Shown: piece by piece, positions 1 through 9,626 of the stretch
How positions within the stretch are numbered: position 1 is the first letter of the stretch
Layout: every line of letters starts with the position of its first letter
Origin: Hemicordylus capensis
Taxonomy: Eukaryota > Chordata > Lepidosauria > Squamata > Cordylidae
Direction: 5' to 3'
Length of the DNA: 64,000 nucleotides
Assembly (NCBI RefSeq): GCF_027244095.1
Contig: NC_069662.1
Coordinates: 56,072,001 to 56,136,000, forward strand
Notes under the pieces: model-generated
The model's input: only the letters and a program-made list of their open reading frames with translations
The model's database searches: none
What the model was told of the DNA's origin: nothing
Position numbers and translations under genes: made by a program

Positions 1-49
1 GCAGTGAGAAGGGCTCCTGGTTAATCCTGAGCCCCAGGGATTGTAATTA

Positions 50-235
50 ATGCTGGGTGGCTAGTGAGTTGGATTAGGGCCAGCAAGACCCAGCTTCAAG
101 TCCCCACTCAGCCATGAAGCCCAGCCAGGTGACTCTGAGCCCATCCCCATTTCCCAGCCTAAGCTGCCTTAAGGGTTGTAGTTGTGGCTTTGTGTTTGTG
201 GGAGAACCACGTACAGCAGAAAGGTGGGGTTAAAA
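50..235 (+). repeat. tRNA-derived SINE, degraded copy
   Basis: The sequence resembles the better copies at 10215-10430, 10800-11025 and 46650-46875: an 'agaccca..ttcaagtcccc' B-box-like stretch, then 'actcagccatgaa', 'tgactctg' and an 'agcctaa' segment. The family shows a tRNA-like head and a conserved body, like MIR/CORE SINEs. I cannot assign a formal family name. Confidence 0.5.
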
Positions 236-499
236 AGAAGGAGTCATAAATGTTTTGTCTAAGTGGCATTCAGCCATACTGCCATCTGCTGTCTTGGGGA
301 TTAGCTGTTCTAGAAAAACACTGGGCGTAGGTGTGTAAGAATTAGGAAAGGAAGACCAGGTCTACTGCTGTGCAGTGAAGGGGTGGGAGGTGTACTTATT
401 TATTTTTGAAATGTCTGTGCTTGTGGCCAAAACTCCTAAAGCAGTGTGATTACAAGCAAACAATGATAAATGCACAAATCCCTCACTCTCTCTCAACAG

Positions 500-3400
500 G
501 CCCCTCCTGCCTCTCTGCGACCTGGGTCTCAGCTAACAGTGTCAGATTTGTCCACCTCTGACTGCTCTCTTGCCCGGCTGTCACCCATCAATGAAGGTAC
601 GGAATGCTTGGAGGGATGGAGGTTTGAGTCCAGCAAGCATAAATTATCTCCTTTGCTAAGCAGGGTCCACCCTTGTTGAGTTTGAATGGGAGGCTACATG
701 TGAGCACTGTAAGAAATTCCCCTCAGGGTAGGAGGCTGCACTGGGAAGGGCATCTGTATGTTGCATGCAGAAGGTTCCAAGTTCCCTCCCTAGCATCTCC
801 AAAATAGGGTTGAGAGAGACTCTTACCTACACCCCTGGAGAAGTCATTGCCAGTCTGTGTAGACCAGGGATTCTCAACGTTGGGTCCCCAGATGTTATTG
901 GATTTCAACTCCCATAATCTCCAGCACCAGTGGCCTTTGGCTGGGGATTATAGGAGTTGAAGTCCACTAACATCTAGGGACCCAACATTGAGAATCCCTG
1001 GTGTAGACAATATTGAGCTAGATGGACCAATGGTCTGACTTGGTGTATAGCAGCTTTCTATGTTCCCAAGATAAGTCTGTGGGGATGTGATAGAGGGGTG
1101 TACAATGGCTTTTTGGGCTTGAGTCAATGCCTATAGTCACCACTGTCCCTAATTCTGGAAACCATTGTCTCTGCTCTAGAAACTAAGGTACTGATCAATA
1201 GAGAACCTTCTCATTGTGATATTCTCATTAACTCTTGGTAACTACAGCCAAACCTGACACATTTGGAATAAGGGAAATGGGCTTGGAGGACATAGGTTTG
1301 CAACCTCCATGCACCTCACAGTAAAGCATATACAGACAACTCAGTATGCATATGGTGCATATGCCAGCAGAAGTGTTGGAGGTTTATTGTTAAATTAGTA
1401 CAAAACAAAGGAAACTGGTGTTAAAAATGTGTGCCTCGGTTGCTCTCCTTTCCCCATAAATCCCCTTCTGGGAGGCCCATCCCCAGAATTAACTTGCCCA
1501 TCTACTTTTCTGTGCCAACAGAGCCCAAGCCGCAGATCCTGGGGCGCTTCCAAGTGACACCAACGCGGGACGTGCCCCTTGAAAAACCCCTCAAGGGCCC
1601 TGGGCCCAGCTCCCCCAGCACTTCCGAGTCTGACAGCGGGTCTCCTGGTGGAACGCCAGTGCAGGACGCCGAGGATGGCACCACGCCTGTGGCGGAAGGG
1701 GAAGGCGAAGGGGAGGCCCAGTTCATCTCCTCCATTTGGTTGCACAGCACCTCTTACCCTAGCAGTGATGACACCGACAGTGCTGAGGATGACGAGGTCT
1801 GGGAGGAGCTGCAGATCTTGCGCCAAAAGTGAGTGCTGTTGCTGTTTGCTAGGAGGAAGGAGGCCCCTTCCCCCACTGTGCCTTGACCCGCCCGGACATC
1901 CCCGTTCCCCCTTCTCTCTCGCCTCTCCTCAGGCACCTCTCGGAAGTCCATATACTCCAGGCCCAGCAGAAGCAAGAGATTGAGGAACTCTACAGTCGCC
2001 TGGGCAAGGTGCCGCCTGCTGGGATCGTGTCGCCCGCTGCCATGCTCTCCAGCCGCCAGCGCCGCCTCTCCAAAGGCAGCTTCAACCCCTCCTTGCGGCG
2101 CAGCAGTTTGCAGCGCCTGGACTCGGGACAGCCTCAAGGTAAGCAGCTCTCTCGCATCGGCCTTAGATCTGCCCGAGCCAGACTTGAGCAGATTCTGTAG
2201 CCCCGGGGCTGTAACTCACTCACAGACTGCACAATGCAATGTGGGCAGTTGGAGCACTGTCCGTGCTGCCGTCTGCATGCAAACACTGTCCGTGGTGCTG
2301 TGCCCCAGGGTAGCTCTGCTCCAGTATAAAGTTGTGCAAATGTGGTTACGCAACATAAGAACAGCCCTACTGGATCGGGCCCAAGGCCACCAGCAAGAGG
2401 TGAAGGCATGCTCTCTCCCCTGCTGTTGCTCCCATTATTTCCAATGGGTGTCCAGTTGTCCAACCACATTTGCGCAACTTTATGCCAGAGTAGAGTTGCC
2501 CTGGGGTCATAGATGGTGTCTTCTCTCTAAGAGAGGAGAGCTGGTCTTGTGGTAGCAAGCATGACTTGTCCCCTTAGCTAAGCAGGGTCTGCCCTGGTTG
2601 CATATGAATGGGAGACTTGATATGTGAGCCCTGCAAGATATTCCTCTTAGGGGATGGAGCCGCTCTGGGAAGAGCAGAAGGTTCCAAGTTCCCTCCCTGG
2701 CATCTCCAAGCTAGGGCTGAGGGAGACTCCTGCTTGCAACCTTGGAGAAGCCGCTGCCAGTGTGTGTAGGCAATACTGAGTTAGATGGACCAACGGTCTG
2801 ACTGAAACTTGGTGGCCAAATCAATATATGGCAGCTTCCTATGTCCTTATGTACATGCGCGCCAGCAGCACAAGCTGTGTTCCAGCCACCTGCGTGTCAT
2901 TGTGCAGTATGCGAGTGACTATTTTTAATTGATTCATCACTCCCAAGTATTTTCTCGAAGTTGTAATAACAGGTTTTAGAAAACCTACCAGTGGACTTGG
3001 AAGGTCACTATGCTTGTGGTGCTCTAGATAGCAATCTTGCTTAGGCAGAATAATACATCAGTGTGGGTATTGTGCACAAGCTCTGCATATCTCTTGATTC
3101 TGCCTGTGTTAACAAGTGGTGTGTTATAAAGTTGTGACTGAAGAGCACCAGCTCCTCAAAATGATAAAGTCATAGCCCTCTTGGCATATGTTATTTATCC
3201 GTTGCCTGCCATATACTTCTGATACAAATAAAAATAAAGGGAGCATTCCTTCCTATCTACATTATGAGTAGTTGCTTAAAATAAGAAGTGTATTGTATAT
3301 TTGAAAGAAACTGTTGCTTTCATTCAGCACTTTGGCCTTTTGTACTGTTTTTACAGTTTCATAGAGAGAAATCCAAGATAGTGACCTCTTTAGTTTGTTT

Positions 3401-3824
3401 TTAATAGACTGAACCTCTTTTGACTTTATCAGATAAACACCTCATCAGTAGCAAACAGTTCTTATCGCACTGTCTTACATAGAACTCTTAAGCTCAGAGT
3501 CTTCATGGAATTTTTGCAAATTTAAATTTGCAAAATGTTTGCGGTCTTTATTGTTTTCCCCTTCATAAGACACTATGCGGAGTCACAGTCACTCCCATTT
3601 TACATGCAGGGAACTGAAACATAAATATTTGTGAATTATCATTCACACTATCATCTACCCCTGCAGGGATCATGAGGAGGAATTCTGTAAGTGGGGGTAG
3701 CAGCAGCACTTCTCAGGAGCAGCGGCAAAGCAAGGGTGTGACGTTTGCTGGCGACATTGGATGCATGGTGAGGAATAGTATAGAGTGGAACATGAGCAAC
3801 TGTGCCCTTTTGTCCAGAGGCTGA
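500..3824 (+). CDS. WNK4: WNK lysine-deficient kinase 4, C-terminal exons
   Basis: WNK4 is a cytoplasmic serine/threonine kinase that regulates NCC/NKCC ion cotransport through SPAK/OSR1. Only the C-terminal tail is in the window; the kinase domain lies upstream. Exons seen: 500-596, 1522-1828, 1933-2138 and 3667 to 3767 or 3824, all with AG/GT borders and matching phases. Visible motifs: an RFQV motif (codons 1545-1556), the RFxV/I type that binds the CCT domains of SPAK/OSR1; an acidic serine-rich stretch; a predicted coiled coil ([17 protein letters not shown] onward); and three basic RRxS-type sites ([22 protein letters not shown]), as in the mammalian WNK4 tail. The last recognisable segment is [13 protein letters not shown]. 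As I remember it, human WNK4 stops just after this point. Here the reading either continues 18 codons to TGA at 3822-3824, or splices at a GT at 3768-3769. Gene order (COA3, CNTD1, BECN1, PSME3) supports the identity. Confidence 0.9.
606..1080 (+). repeat. 5S-rRNA-derived SINE, split by a hAT element
   Basis: 'ctaagcagggt' and 'gaatgggagact'-like segments match the internal promoter region of 5S rRNA. They are followed by the family body ('gcagaaggttccaagttccctccc', 'gctagatggaccaatggtctgac', 'cagctttctatgttcc'). Better copies lie at 2523-2860 and 4355-4672. This agrees with the 5S-Sauria type of SINE3 known in squamates. A 136-bp hAT element sits inside it. Confidence 0.75.
865..1000. mobile_element. 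hAT-type foldback MITE, 136 bp
   Basis: Starts CAGGGATTCTCAACG and ends with the inverted form (GAGAATCCCTG). The two halves are near-complete inverted repeats. A perfect 8-bp target duplication GTGTAGAC flanks it (857-864 and 1001-1008). The 8-bp duplication and CAGGG end are typical of hAT elements. It is inserted in a 5S SINE, so it is younger than that SINE. Confidence 0.85.
2303..2506. mobile_element. Foldback element enclosing a CR1 3' fragment
   Basis: Arms beginning CCCCAGGGTAGCTCTGCTCC (2303) pair with the reverse complement ending at 2506 over about 45 bp, including 'caaatgtggtt'. The loop (about 2351-2397) holds 'cataagaacagccctactgg', the 3' end of the CR1-like family also seen at 28148, 39714 and 47153. 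No clear target duplication was found. Confidence 0.6.
2523..2860 (+). repeat. 5S-rRNA-derived SINE
   Basis: Nearly complete copy. The head 'agctaagcagggtctgccct' followed by 'gaatgggagact' matches the 5S rRNA internal promoter. The body and the 'cagcttcctatgtcctt' tail match the copies at 606, 4355 and 55985. Confidence 0.8.
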
Positions 3825-4354
3825 GGCAAGGCCAATGTAACTCTTTGGGCCTGCCCTTCCTTGGATGAAAAGATGGTATCAATATGTTCCAGTGGGGGGT
3901 GGGAATATTTTTCTGTGTTCTGTATGCATTCCGGTATGCATGCAGCTAACCAACAACAGAAACTCTTCCTGAACTCAGTAGGTCCACAGCTAGATAATGT
4001 TTGGTTAGTATTTGACAGGTCATGCCTAGACATCACATGCCAAGTGTTGTTCAGCTAGGAGAAGGGTGTGGCCTGCTGTAGCGTGCTGAGACCAAGCCAT
4101 ACTTGCAGTATGTTTGTGGGGCAGAGGAGGTGGTCAGTGTCTTCACTTGTAATATATTAACTCATATAACTCTGCCAGTTGCCACTCTACAGAATTTTAC
4201 ACCACACAAGAAATGTAATTACCCAGAACATATTTTCAAGGAGAAAGGGGAAGAAGGGGGAGGCAACACAGTAGATCATATAAAGCAGTTTCTTGCGGGT
4301 GGGGTGGGGTGGGTGGGTGGAACCCAAACCAAAGAACTTCGGGCAGTTGTCTAA

Positions 4355-4672
4355 GAGACAGAGAGCTGGTCTTCTTGTAGCAAGCATGAATTGTCCCCTT
4401 TGCTAAGCAGGGTCTACCTGCTTAGAATGGGAGACTACATGTGTGAGCACTAAGATATTTCCCCTCAGGGGATGGGGCCACTCTGGAAAGAGCACCTGTC
4501 TTCTTGCATGCAGAAGGTTCCAAGTTCCCTTCCTGGCATCTCCAGGTAGGGCTGAGAGAGACTCCTGCCTGCAAGCTTGGAGAAGCTGCTGCCAGTCTGT
4601 GTAGACAATACTGAGCTGGATGGACCACGGGTCTGTCTCATTAGGAGGCAGCTTCCTATGTTCCTAAGAGAG
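4355..4672 (+). repeat. 5S-rRNA-derived SINE
   Basis: Same family as 2523-2860 ('gctggtcttcttgtagcaag' head, 'gctaagcagggtctacc', 'gcagcttcctatgttcc' tail), with a small deletion in the 5S-like part. Confidence 0.8.
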
Positions 4673-4834
4673 AGGAGGGAAGAACAAACAGCTTGAGGAA
4701 GCAAGTCCACATCAAGGTACCCGCTATGGCAAAGGCAGAATCTAAAGGATCTCAGACAGAGGGTGGTATCTAAGCACAGAGCAAGATTTGGCAGCAAGTC
4801 TTAAACATGGAATTTGTATTAGTCAGGGACCTGA

Positions 4835-5065
4835 AGTGGCGCAGCAGGGAAATGCTTGACTAACAAGCAGAAGGTTGCCTGTTCGAATCCCTGCTGATAC
4901 TATATTGGGCAGCAGCGATATAGGAAGCTGCCAAAAGGCGTCATCTCATACTGCACGGGAGGAGGCAATGGTAAACCACTCCTGTATTCTGCCAAGGAAA
5001 CCACAGGGCTCTGTGGGTGCCAGGAGTAAAAATCGACTTGACGGCACACTTCACCTTACCTTACA
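4835..5065 (+). repeat. tRNA-derived SINE with BovB-like tail
   Basis: A tRNA-like head includes a B box ('ggttgcctgttcgaatccc'). The body is 'ggaagctgcc..catctcatactgc'. The tail 'gccaggagtaaaaatcgact..gacggcacacttcacctta' resembles the BovB-type 3' end (compare 20640-20690), as expected for a SINE mobilised by BovB. Partial relatives lie at 13125-13225, 34690-34925 and 43805-43895. Confidence 0.7.
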
Positions 5066-5079
5066 GGGACTTAACTAAT

Positions 5080-5345
5080 AGTATTATTTATTCATTCATT
5101 CATTCATTCATTCAATTTCTATACCGCTCTTCCAAAAATGGCTCAGGGAAATAATAAATAAATATAAGATGGATCCCTGTCCCCAAAGGGCTCACAATCT
5201 AAAAAGAAACATAATACAGACACCAGCAACAGTCGCTGGAGATACTGTGCTGGGGGTGGATAGGGCCAGTTGCTCTCCCCCTGCTAAATAAAGAGAATCA
5301 CCATGTTAAAAGGTGCCTTTTTGCCAAGTTAGCAGGGGTAATAGC
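5080..5345 (-). repeat. Dispersed repeat with L2-like tail
   Basis: Reverse-complement copy of the family at 52235-52490. It has an (ATTC)n stretch at 5087-5114, then 'ctataccgctcttccaaaaatggctcagg', 'gatggatccctgtccccaaa', 'ggctcacaatct' and 'tgctaaataaagagaatcacca'. The end resembles L2-type LINE tails. It may be a SINE using that tail or a truncated LINE. Confidence 0.6.
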
Positions 5346-5569
5346 ACAATCCTCAGTCTATGTCTGCACTCATTATGGCAGCTGAAACTTAGTGTCCAAA
5401 TCTTTTATATTCTAAACTCTGCAGTAAAAATAGTTATGCTCATTACGGATTTTTACAAATATTTGCTCCAAACATGAAGGCTATGATCATTCCACCATCT
5501 CCTCTTTTATGCATGGAGACCGATATTCTCAGTTGCCAAGTTCTGCCTGGAAATCCCAATGGTATAGAG

Positions 5570-5701
5570 CAGGGTTTCTTAACCTTGGGCCCCCAGATGT
5601 TGTTCGACTACAACTCCCAGAAACCCCAAACATGGCCTTTGTGGATGAGGATTCTGGGAGTTGTAGTCCAACATCTAGGGGCCCAAGGTTAAGAAACCCT
5701 G
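5570..5701. mobile_element. hAT-type foldback MITE, 132 bp
   Basis: Inverted halves start CAGGGTTTCTTAACC. A perfect 8-bp target duplication GTATAGAG lies at 5562-5569 and 5702-5709. Each arm contains ACTACAACTCCCAG in opposite orientation. Confidence 0.85.
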
Positions 5702-5721
5702 GTATAGAGCATACATGCAGC

Positions 5722-5912
5722 CATATAAACATATGAAGCTACCTTATACCAAGTCGGACAGTTTAGCTTAACTGGCAGCAGCTCTCCAGAGTCTTAGGCG
5801 GAGGTCTTTCCTGGCCTTTCTGCTACCCAATTTCCTTTAACTGGAGATGTGAGGCATTGAAGCTAGGACCTTCTGCATGCAAGGCATGCACTCAACCACT
5901 GACTTAGGGCCC
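5722..5912 (-). repeat. tRNA-derived SINE, reverse orientation
   Basis: The reverse complement reads '..cagtggttgagtgcatgccttgcatgcagaaggtcctagcttcaatgcc' in consecutive parts, giving tRNA A-box and B-box-like segments. It then has 'actgccagttaagc' and 'ggtataaggtagcttcatatg'. Same family as 57112-57282. Confidence 0.65.
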
Positions 5913-6272
5913 CTCCCACTGGCAGTCTAGCTTTGTGTGTGCACATCTCACATATCCCCTTCATTGTTTCTGCAGTAGCCATTTGACTACCTTGTAGACA
6001 CTTGTGGACTACCTCAGCCTGTTGCCTACTGTCCAAGTATGAGAGGACATGGCCAAGGACCCTGCTACTGAGCAAATCTGCCTTTGCTGGGATGAGGGTG
6101 CAACAGCTGCTTTATACTCCAAGGCTAACTACCACCCCACAATGTGGCAGAGATGTCCTGATGGGAGGAACAGAACCTGGAAGTAGCAGAACTGTGCCTG
6201 GGAAACACATCCACGCCGGATACATAAGGATGATAGCGCCCCAAAGCTACAAGCCGCTTCTCTTCTCTACAG

Positions 6273-6850
6273 ACTTTGGATCTGCACAAAGAAGCCAAGA
6301 CCCTGTTTGCACAAATGTGTGCCTTCATTGCTGTTCCCATGTCTCAAAGGAGTGCTACTATAATAGTAGCAGCACATCCTCTGGTCTATAGAAACTCTTG
6401 TGCTGTGGAGTCTTCATTCTCCAAGCCAGATTGGAGTAATTTGTCCCAGTCAGGGGGGCGGGGGGAAGGGCCTGGTCTGTATAGGTGTCATCTGCTCCTC
6501 CGTGCCTTGCATGGCTTAATTCACAAAGCTGCCCCAAGGCCAAAGCTCTTTGACATTTTTAAATAGCTGCCTTAAAGAGGAACATTCCGAATGTGCACCT
6601 CAGTATTCAAGGGATTGGGGCACCTCCTTGCTTCCCTTGCCTTAGCTCCTGACAGCAATGACACTAAACCAGGTCTCCTTTTGCACTTTTTAAAAAACTT
6701 TGCTATGATTGGATATGAACTGCTTGAGGTCCATCCCTTTACTTGCATGGGAATCTGCACTTTGGAATGAAGCGCTGATGCTTTTACCCTTGTGTATGAT
6801 ATTTCTGTGTTGTTGTTTTTTAAATAAAAATACAGGTTTTGGAGGGGAAA
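6273..6850 (+). other. WNK4: Candidate terminal exon / 3' UTR of WNK4
   Basis: A strong polypyrimidine tract and AG at 6271-6272 precede this block. It ends near an AATAAA at 6823-6828 followed by a GT-rich element at about 6867-6881, a typical vertebrate 3'-end arrangement. If spliced from 3767 in phase 0, the frame stays open to TAG at 6564-6566 and would add about 97 residues that I do not recognise. Otherwise the block is untranslated. This is inference from splice and poly(A) signals only. Confidence 0.45.
6823..6828 (+). promoter_or_regulatory. Poly(A) signal, probably WNK4
   Basis: AATAAA, followed about 45 bp later by a GTCTGTGTGTGT downstream element. It is the first convincing signal on this strand after the WNK4 coding exons. 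Confidence 0.6.
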
Positions 6851-7094
6851 CATCCATTACATCAAAGTCTGTGTGTGTAATTACCTTTTTATTTATCAGT
6901 GCAAGATTGCAACTCTAAGACAGGAGGAAATGCTTTAAGGAGAGTATCCCTGTGGTCACACTCTTGGTTCCAGAGACACATTTTTAATGGAATTACAACT
7001 ATCTTCAGTATCACATACCACTCTTCAGCTCTTTACAGTGTGCAAACCTGAACAAACCAAATGAATACTTAATATTTATCCGAGTACTTTTGAG

Positions 7095-7286
7095 CTGTGG
7101 TCCCTCTAATTTTTTTCATCTGTGTGGAATGAATTTTGTTCTGGGCGGCAGTATCAAGGCAGTGTGTGTGCACCTGCATTCAGAATGGGGCCTTCCTGAA
7201 TCAACCTGAGCAGGATCGAAAATGAACTGAGTGGACATCCAAAAACTTATGAGCGCGTGCACGTGCGCACGTCTGAGGGAACAGTC
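7095..7286. mobile_element. hAT-type MITE, 192 bp
   Basis: An internal body shared with 11981-12176 and 60154-60355 ('ttttcatctgtgtggaatga', 'ggcagtatcaaggcagtgtg', 'tgagtggacatcc'). Ends are TGGTCCCTCTAA and the inverted GAGGGAACAG. The 8-bp target duplication CTTTTGAG is at 7087-7094 and 7287-7294. Confidence 0.8.
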
Positions 7287-7299
7287 CTTTTGAGTATTC

Positions 7300-9385
7300 A
7301 AAGATGTACATTATGTTGTAATCAGTGTGCTGCTAAGTGGCTACAGTTGCCCAAACTGTATCCTGAGCATCAGAGCTGACCCCAAACGGCAAATGATGAG
7401 GATTGGGGCTGGAAGACCAAGGGAAAATGTGAACATGTGGAGGCTAAGTTATGAGAATAATATGCAAGACTTTAAGACATGTCTACTGCTTGAATAGTGC
7501 AGTAGTCTTAAAATTGTTATGCTTTTTGGTACACGTGAATTTGTAAGCAACAAACACTTTTAAAAACAGCTTTTTGATCCTAAAATACTACAGCCTTTAG
7601 TAACCAGCCCACCCCTTCCTGTGATAGGGAGAACAAGTGAGACTGAGCAGAGAAGAAAAGTCAGGAATGAGGACAGCAGTGGTAGGATAGAGATTTGCTA
7701 TTTTCTAAATGTAGTCTAGAGGACTACGTTTGTTCTGATAGCTTGTGTTCTGTATTTTTTAAAAAACTTCCTCAGGCAACCAGTGTAAATAGTTAACAGT
7801 ATCACTGCTCTGCTCTAAACTTGTCTGACTTTGAAACTGGAGAAAGGACTGTTGTGTCCTTCGTGTAGAGCCGGGGGAGAGCCCATGGTCTTGTGCTGCT
7901 GAAAACATGGATTGCAGACAATTCATGCCAGCTTGAACCAAGTGGAAAATTCCCTTCCCTCCCTTAAGCCTCTTAGGGAAATGTGCATTTGACAGATGCT
8001 TTGTTTGGCTCCTGGCCAGCTGCTGCTTTAATGATTTACTTGCCCCAAATAGCATTTATAGGAGAAAGGAAAAAGGCAAGAATGGCAACAATACAGCTGT
8101 GAAGGCAGCATATACAAGAGATGATGCCTTGGGCCAAGATTTGCAAGAGTTCTTCCTCTTCTAGACTGAACAAGTGTAGCTGATACTTCTGAAGAAGACT
8201 GAACTCTTGCTTCTGGGAAGAGGTAGAGAGGTTTTCCCAATGACAAAAATTTTTATTGCAGAGCAGAGCTGACTCATCAGGATGGCCATAAAATTCAGCA
8301 CTGTGCTAAGTTTTTCAAACCCGTTTGACTCCTATCCCTGCAGACGTGCTCTGCAAGAGGGCTTCCCAGCCTTCATCTATGACCTGTATCTGGGACAATT
8401 CTGAGTTATGTGTCAACAGCTTTGCTGTGCACCCACAAAGACAGCTGAAACTGACATGTAACTGGCATACTTCTGATCTCTCAAAAGCCACAGACTATAG
8501 ATGGTATGGTCTGTGTTTTATTTTACTTCAGCTGGTGGTTAAAAATAAGCAGATTCTGACATGACCTTATATTGCATCTTTTACCCTATGAGATAGGGCA
8601 ATCAATGGCACAAATTAATCTTAGCTTTTGTGTGTTGAAAATTTGCATGGTCTTACTATGATTCCAGTTTAGAGGAAGTCTTCAAAGCACAGAAATGTTA
8701 GATAAAGTAGGTTCAGATGTCAAAGGGGCTACACCATTCTGCCTCTTCTTTGTCCTGCTCAAGGCAGGGCAGGCCTAACTAACCTTCAGCTTTCTGCCTA
8801 TCTCTATTAGTTCAAACATCCACCTCAAGAAACATTCTTCAGGCTTGAAGCTGAATGAGTAAGCTTGCACAACAAGGAAGATATACTTTTTTGCTGGGCC
8901 ATATTTGCCTCCCACCCTATCAGATCAGAGCCTCCAACCTCCATCTTCACTCACCTTGCTCACAGAGTAGTTTGCAACAAGGGTAAGCAGGTTAGAGAAA
9001 CTGGATTAATCTCTTGCAAGAAAACATATGGGGACTGTGGAATTACAAATTTTACAGTGGAATTTTACTCTTATTTTGAATTATTCAAGAGTCTTACTGT
9101 CACATTTATAAATATAGCTTTAGTGATGATGGTTAATTGGTAAAATGAAGTGCTACTCCCATAATGCTTGAGGAATCCAAACAGGTAATGGGGGTGGTGT
9201 CATCTCTACAACTCAAAAGGTACCTTCCATGCTACTATCTCCCTTTCCAATGTAAAAGGATCACCAATTGTTTTAACTTAATCTTTACAAAAGTTCTCAT
9301 TTAACAAGGCTACGTTCTCTTACCTAGGGCTACCTTAAAAAGGCAGCTTCTCATATACTGTATACAGAATCATTTGACGAGTTCT
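7300..9385. other. Intergenic DNA between WNK4 and COA3, nothing recognised
   Basis: I see no exon with good borders, no clear repeat and no RNA gene here. Base composition is ordinary and short ORFs are chance level. Confidence 0.5.
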
Positions 9386-9391
9386 TTTATT
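9386..9391 (-). promoter_or_regulatory. Poly(A) signal of COA3
   Basis: AATAAA on the minus strand (TTTATT on plus), about 236 bp after the COA3 stop codon. It would give a short 3' UTR. Confidence 0.65.
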
Positions 9392-9626
9392 GACACACCA
9401 CATTAAATAACTGAATGATTGGGTGGCTTTCACATGTTAGCCATGGCAAATGCTTTACCAATAAACACACTGGCTGATTTCCATACCACAAGAGAGGGCA
9501 TAAATGCCCTAGAGTATGGCGCAAATATGTCCTCAACTGGAGCCAGAGATGGCATCTTGGGAAGAGTTCATTTGGACCTCTTTGCATCTAAAGTGAGGGG
9601 AAAATGGGTCCTGTACTGTGTGAACC

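Noticed and set aside
1395-1826. 143-residue minus-strand ORF
   Set aside because: Antisense shadow of the WNK4 exon at 1522-1828; the plus-strand frame has the RFQV motif and correct splice borders.
2523-2860. Functional 5S rRNA gene
   Set aside because: Only the internal-promoter-like half matches; the rest is SINE body repeated at several other sites.
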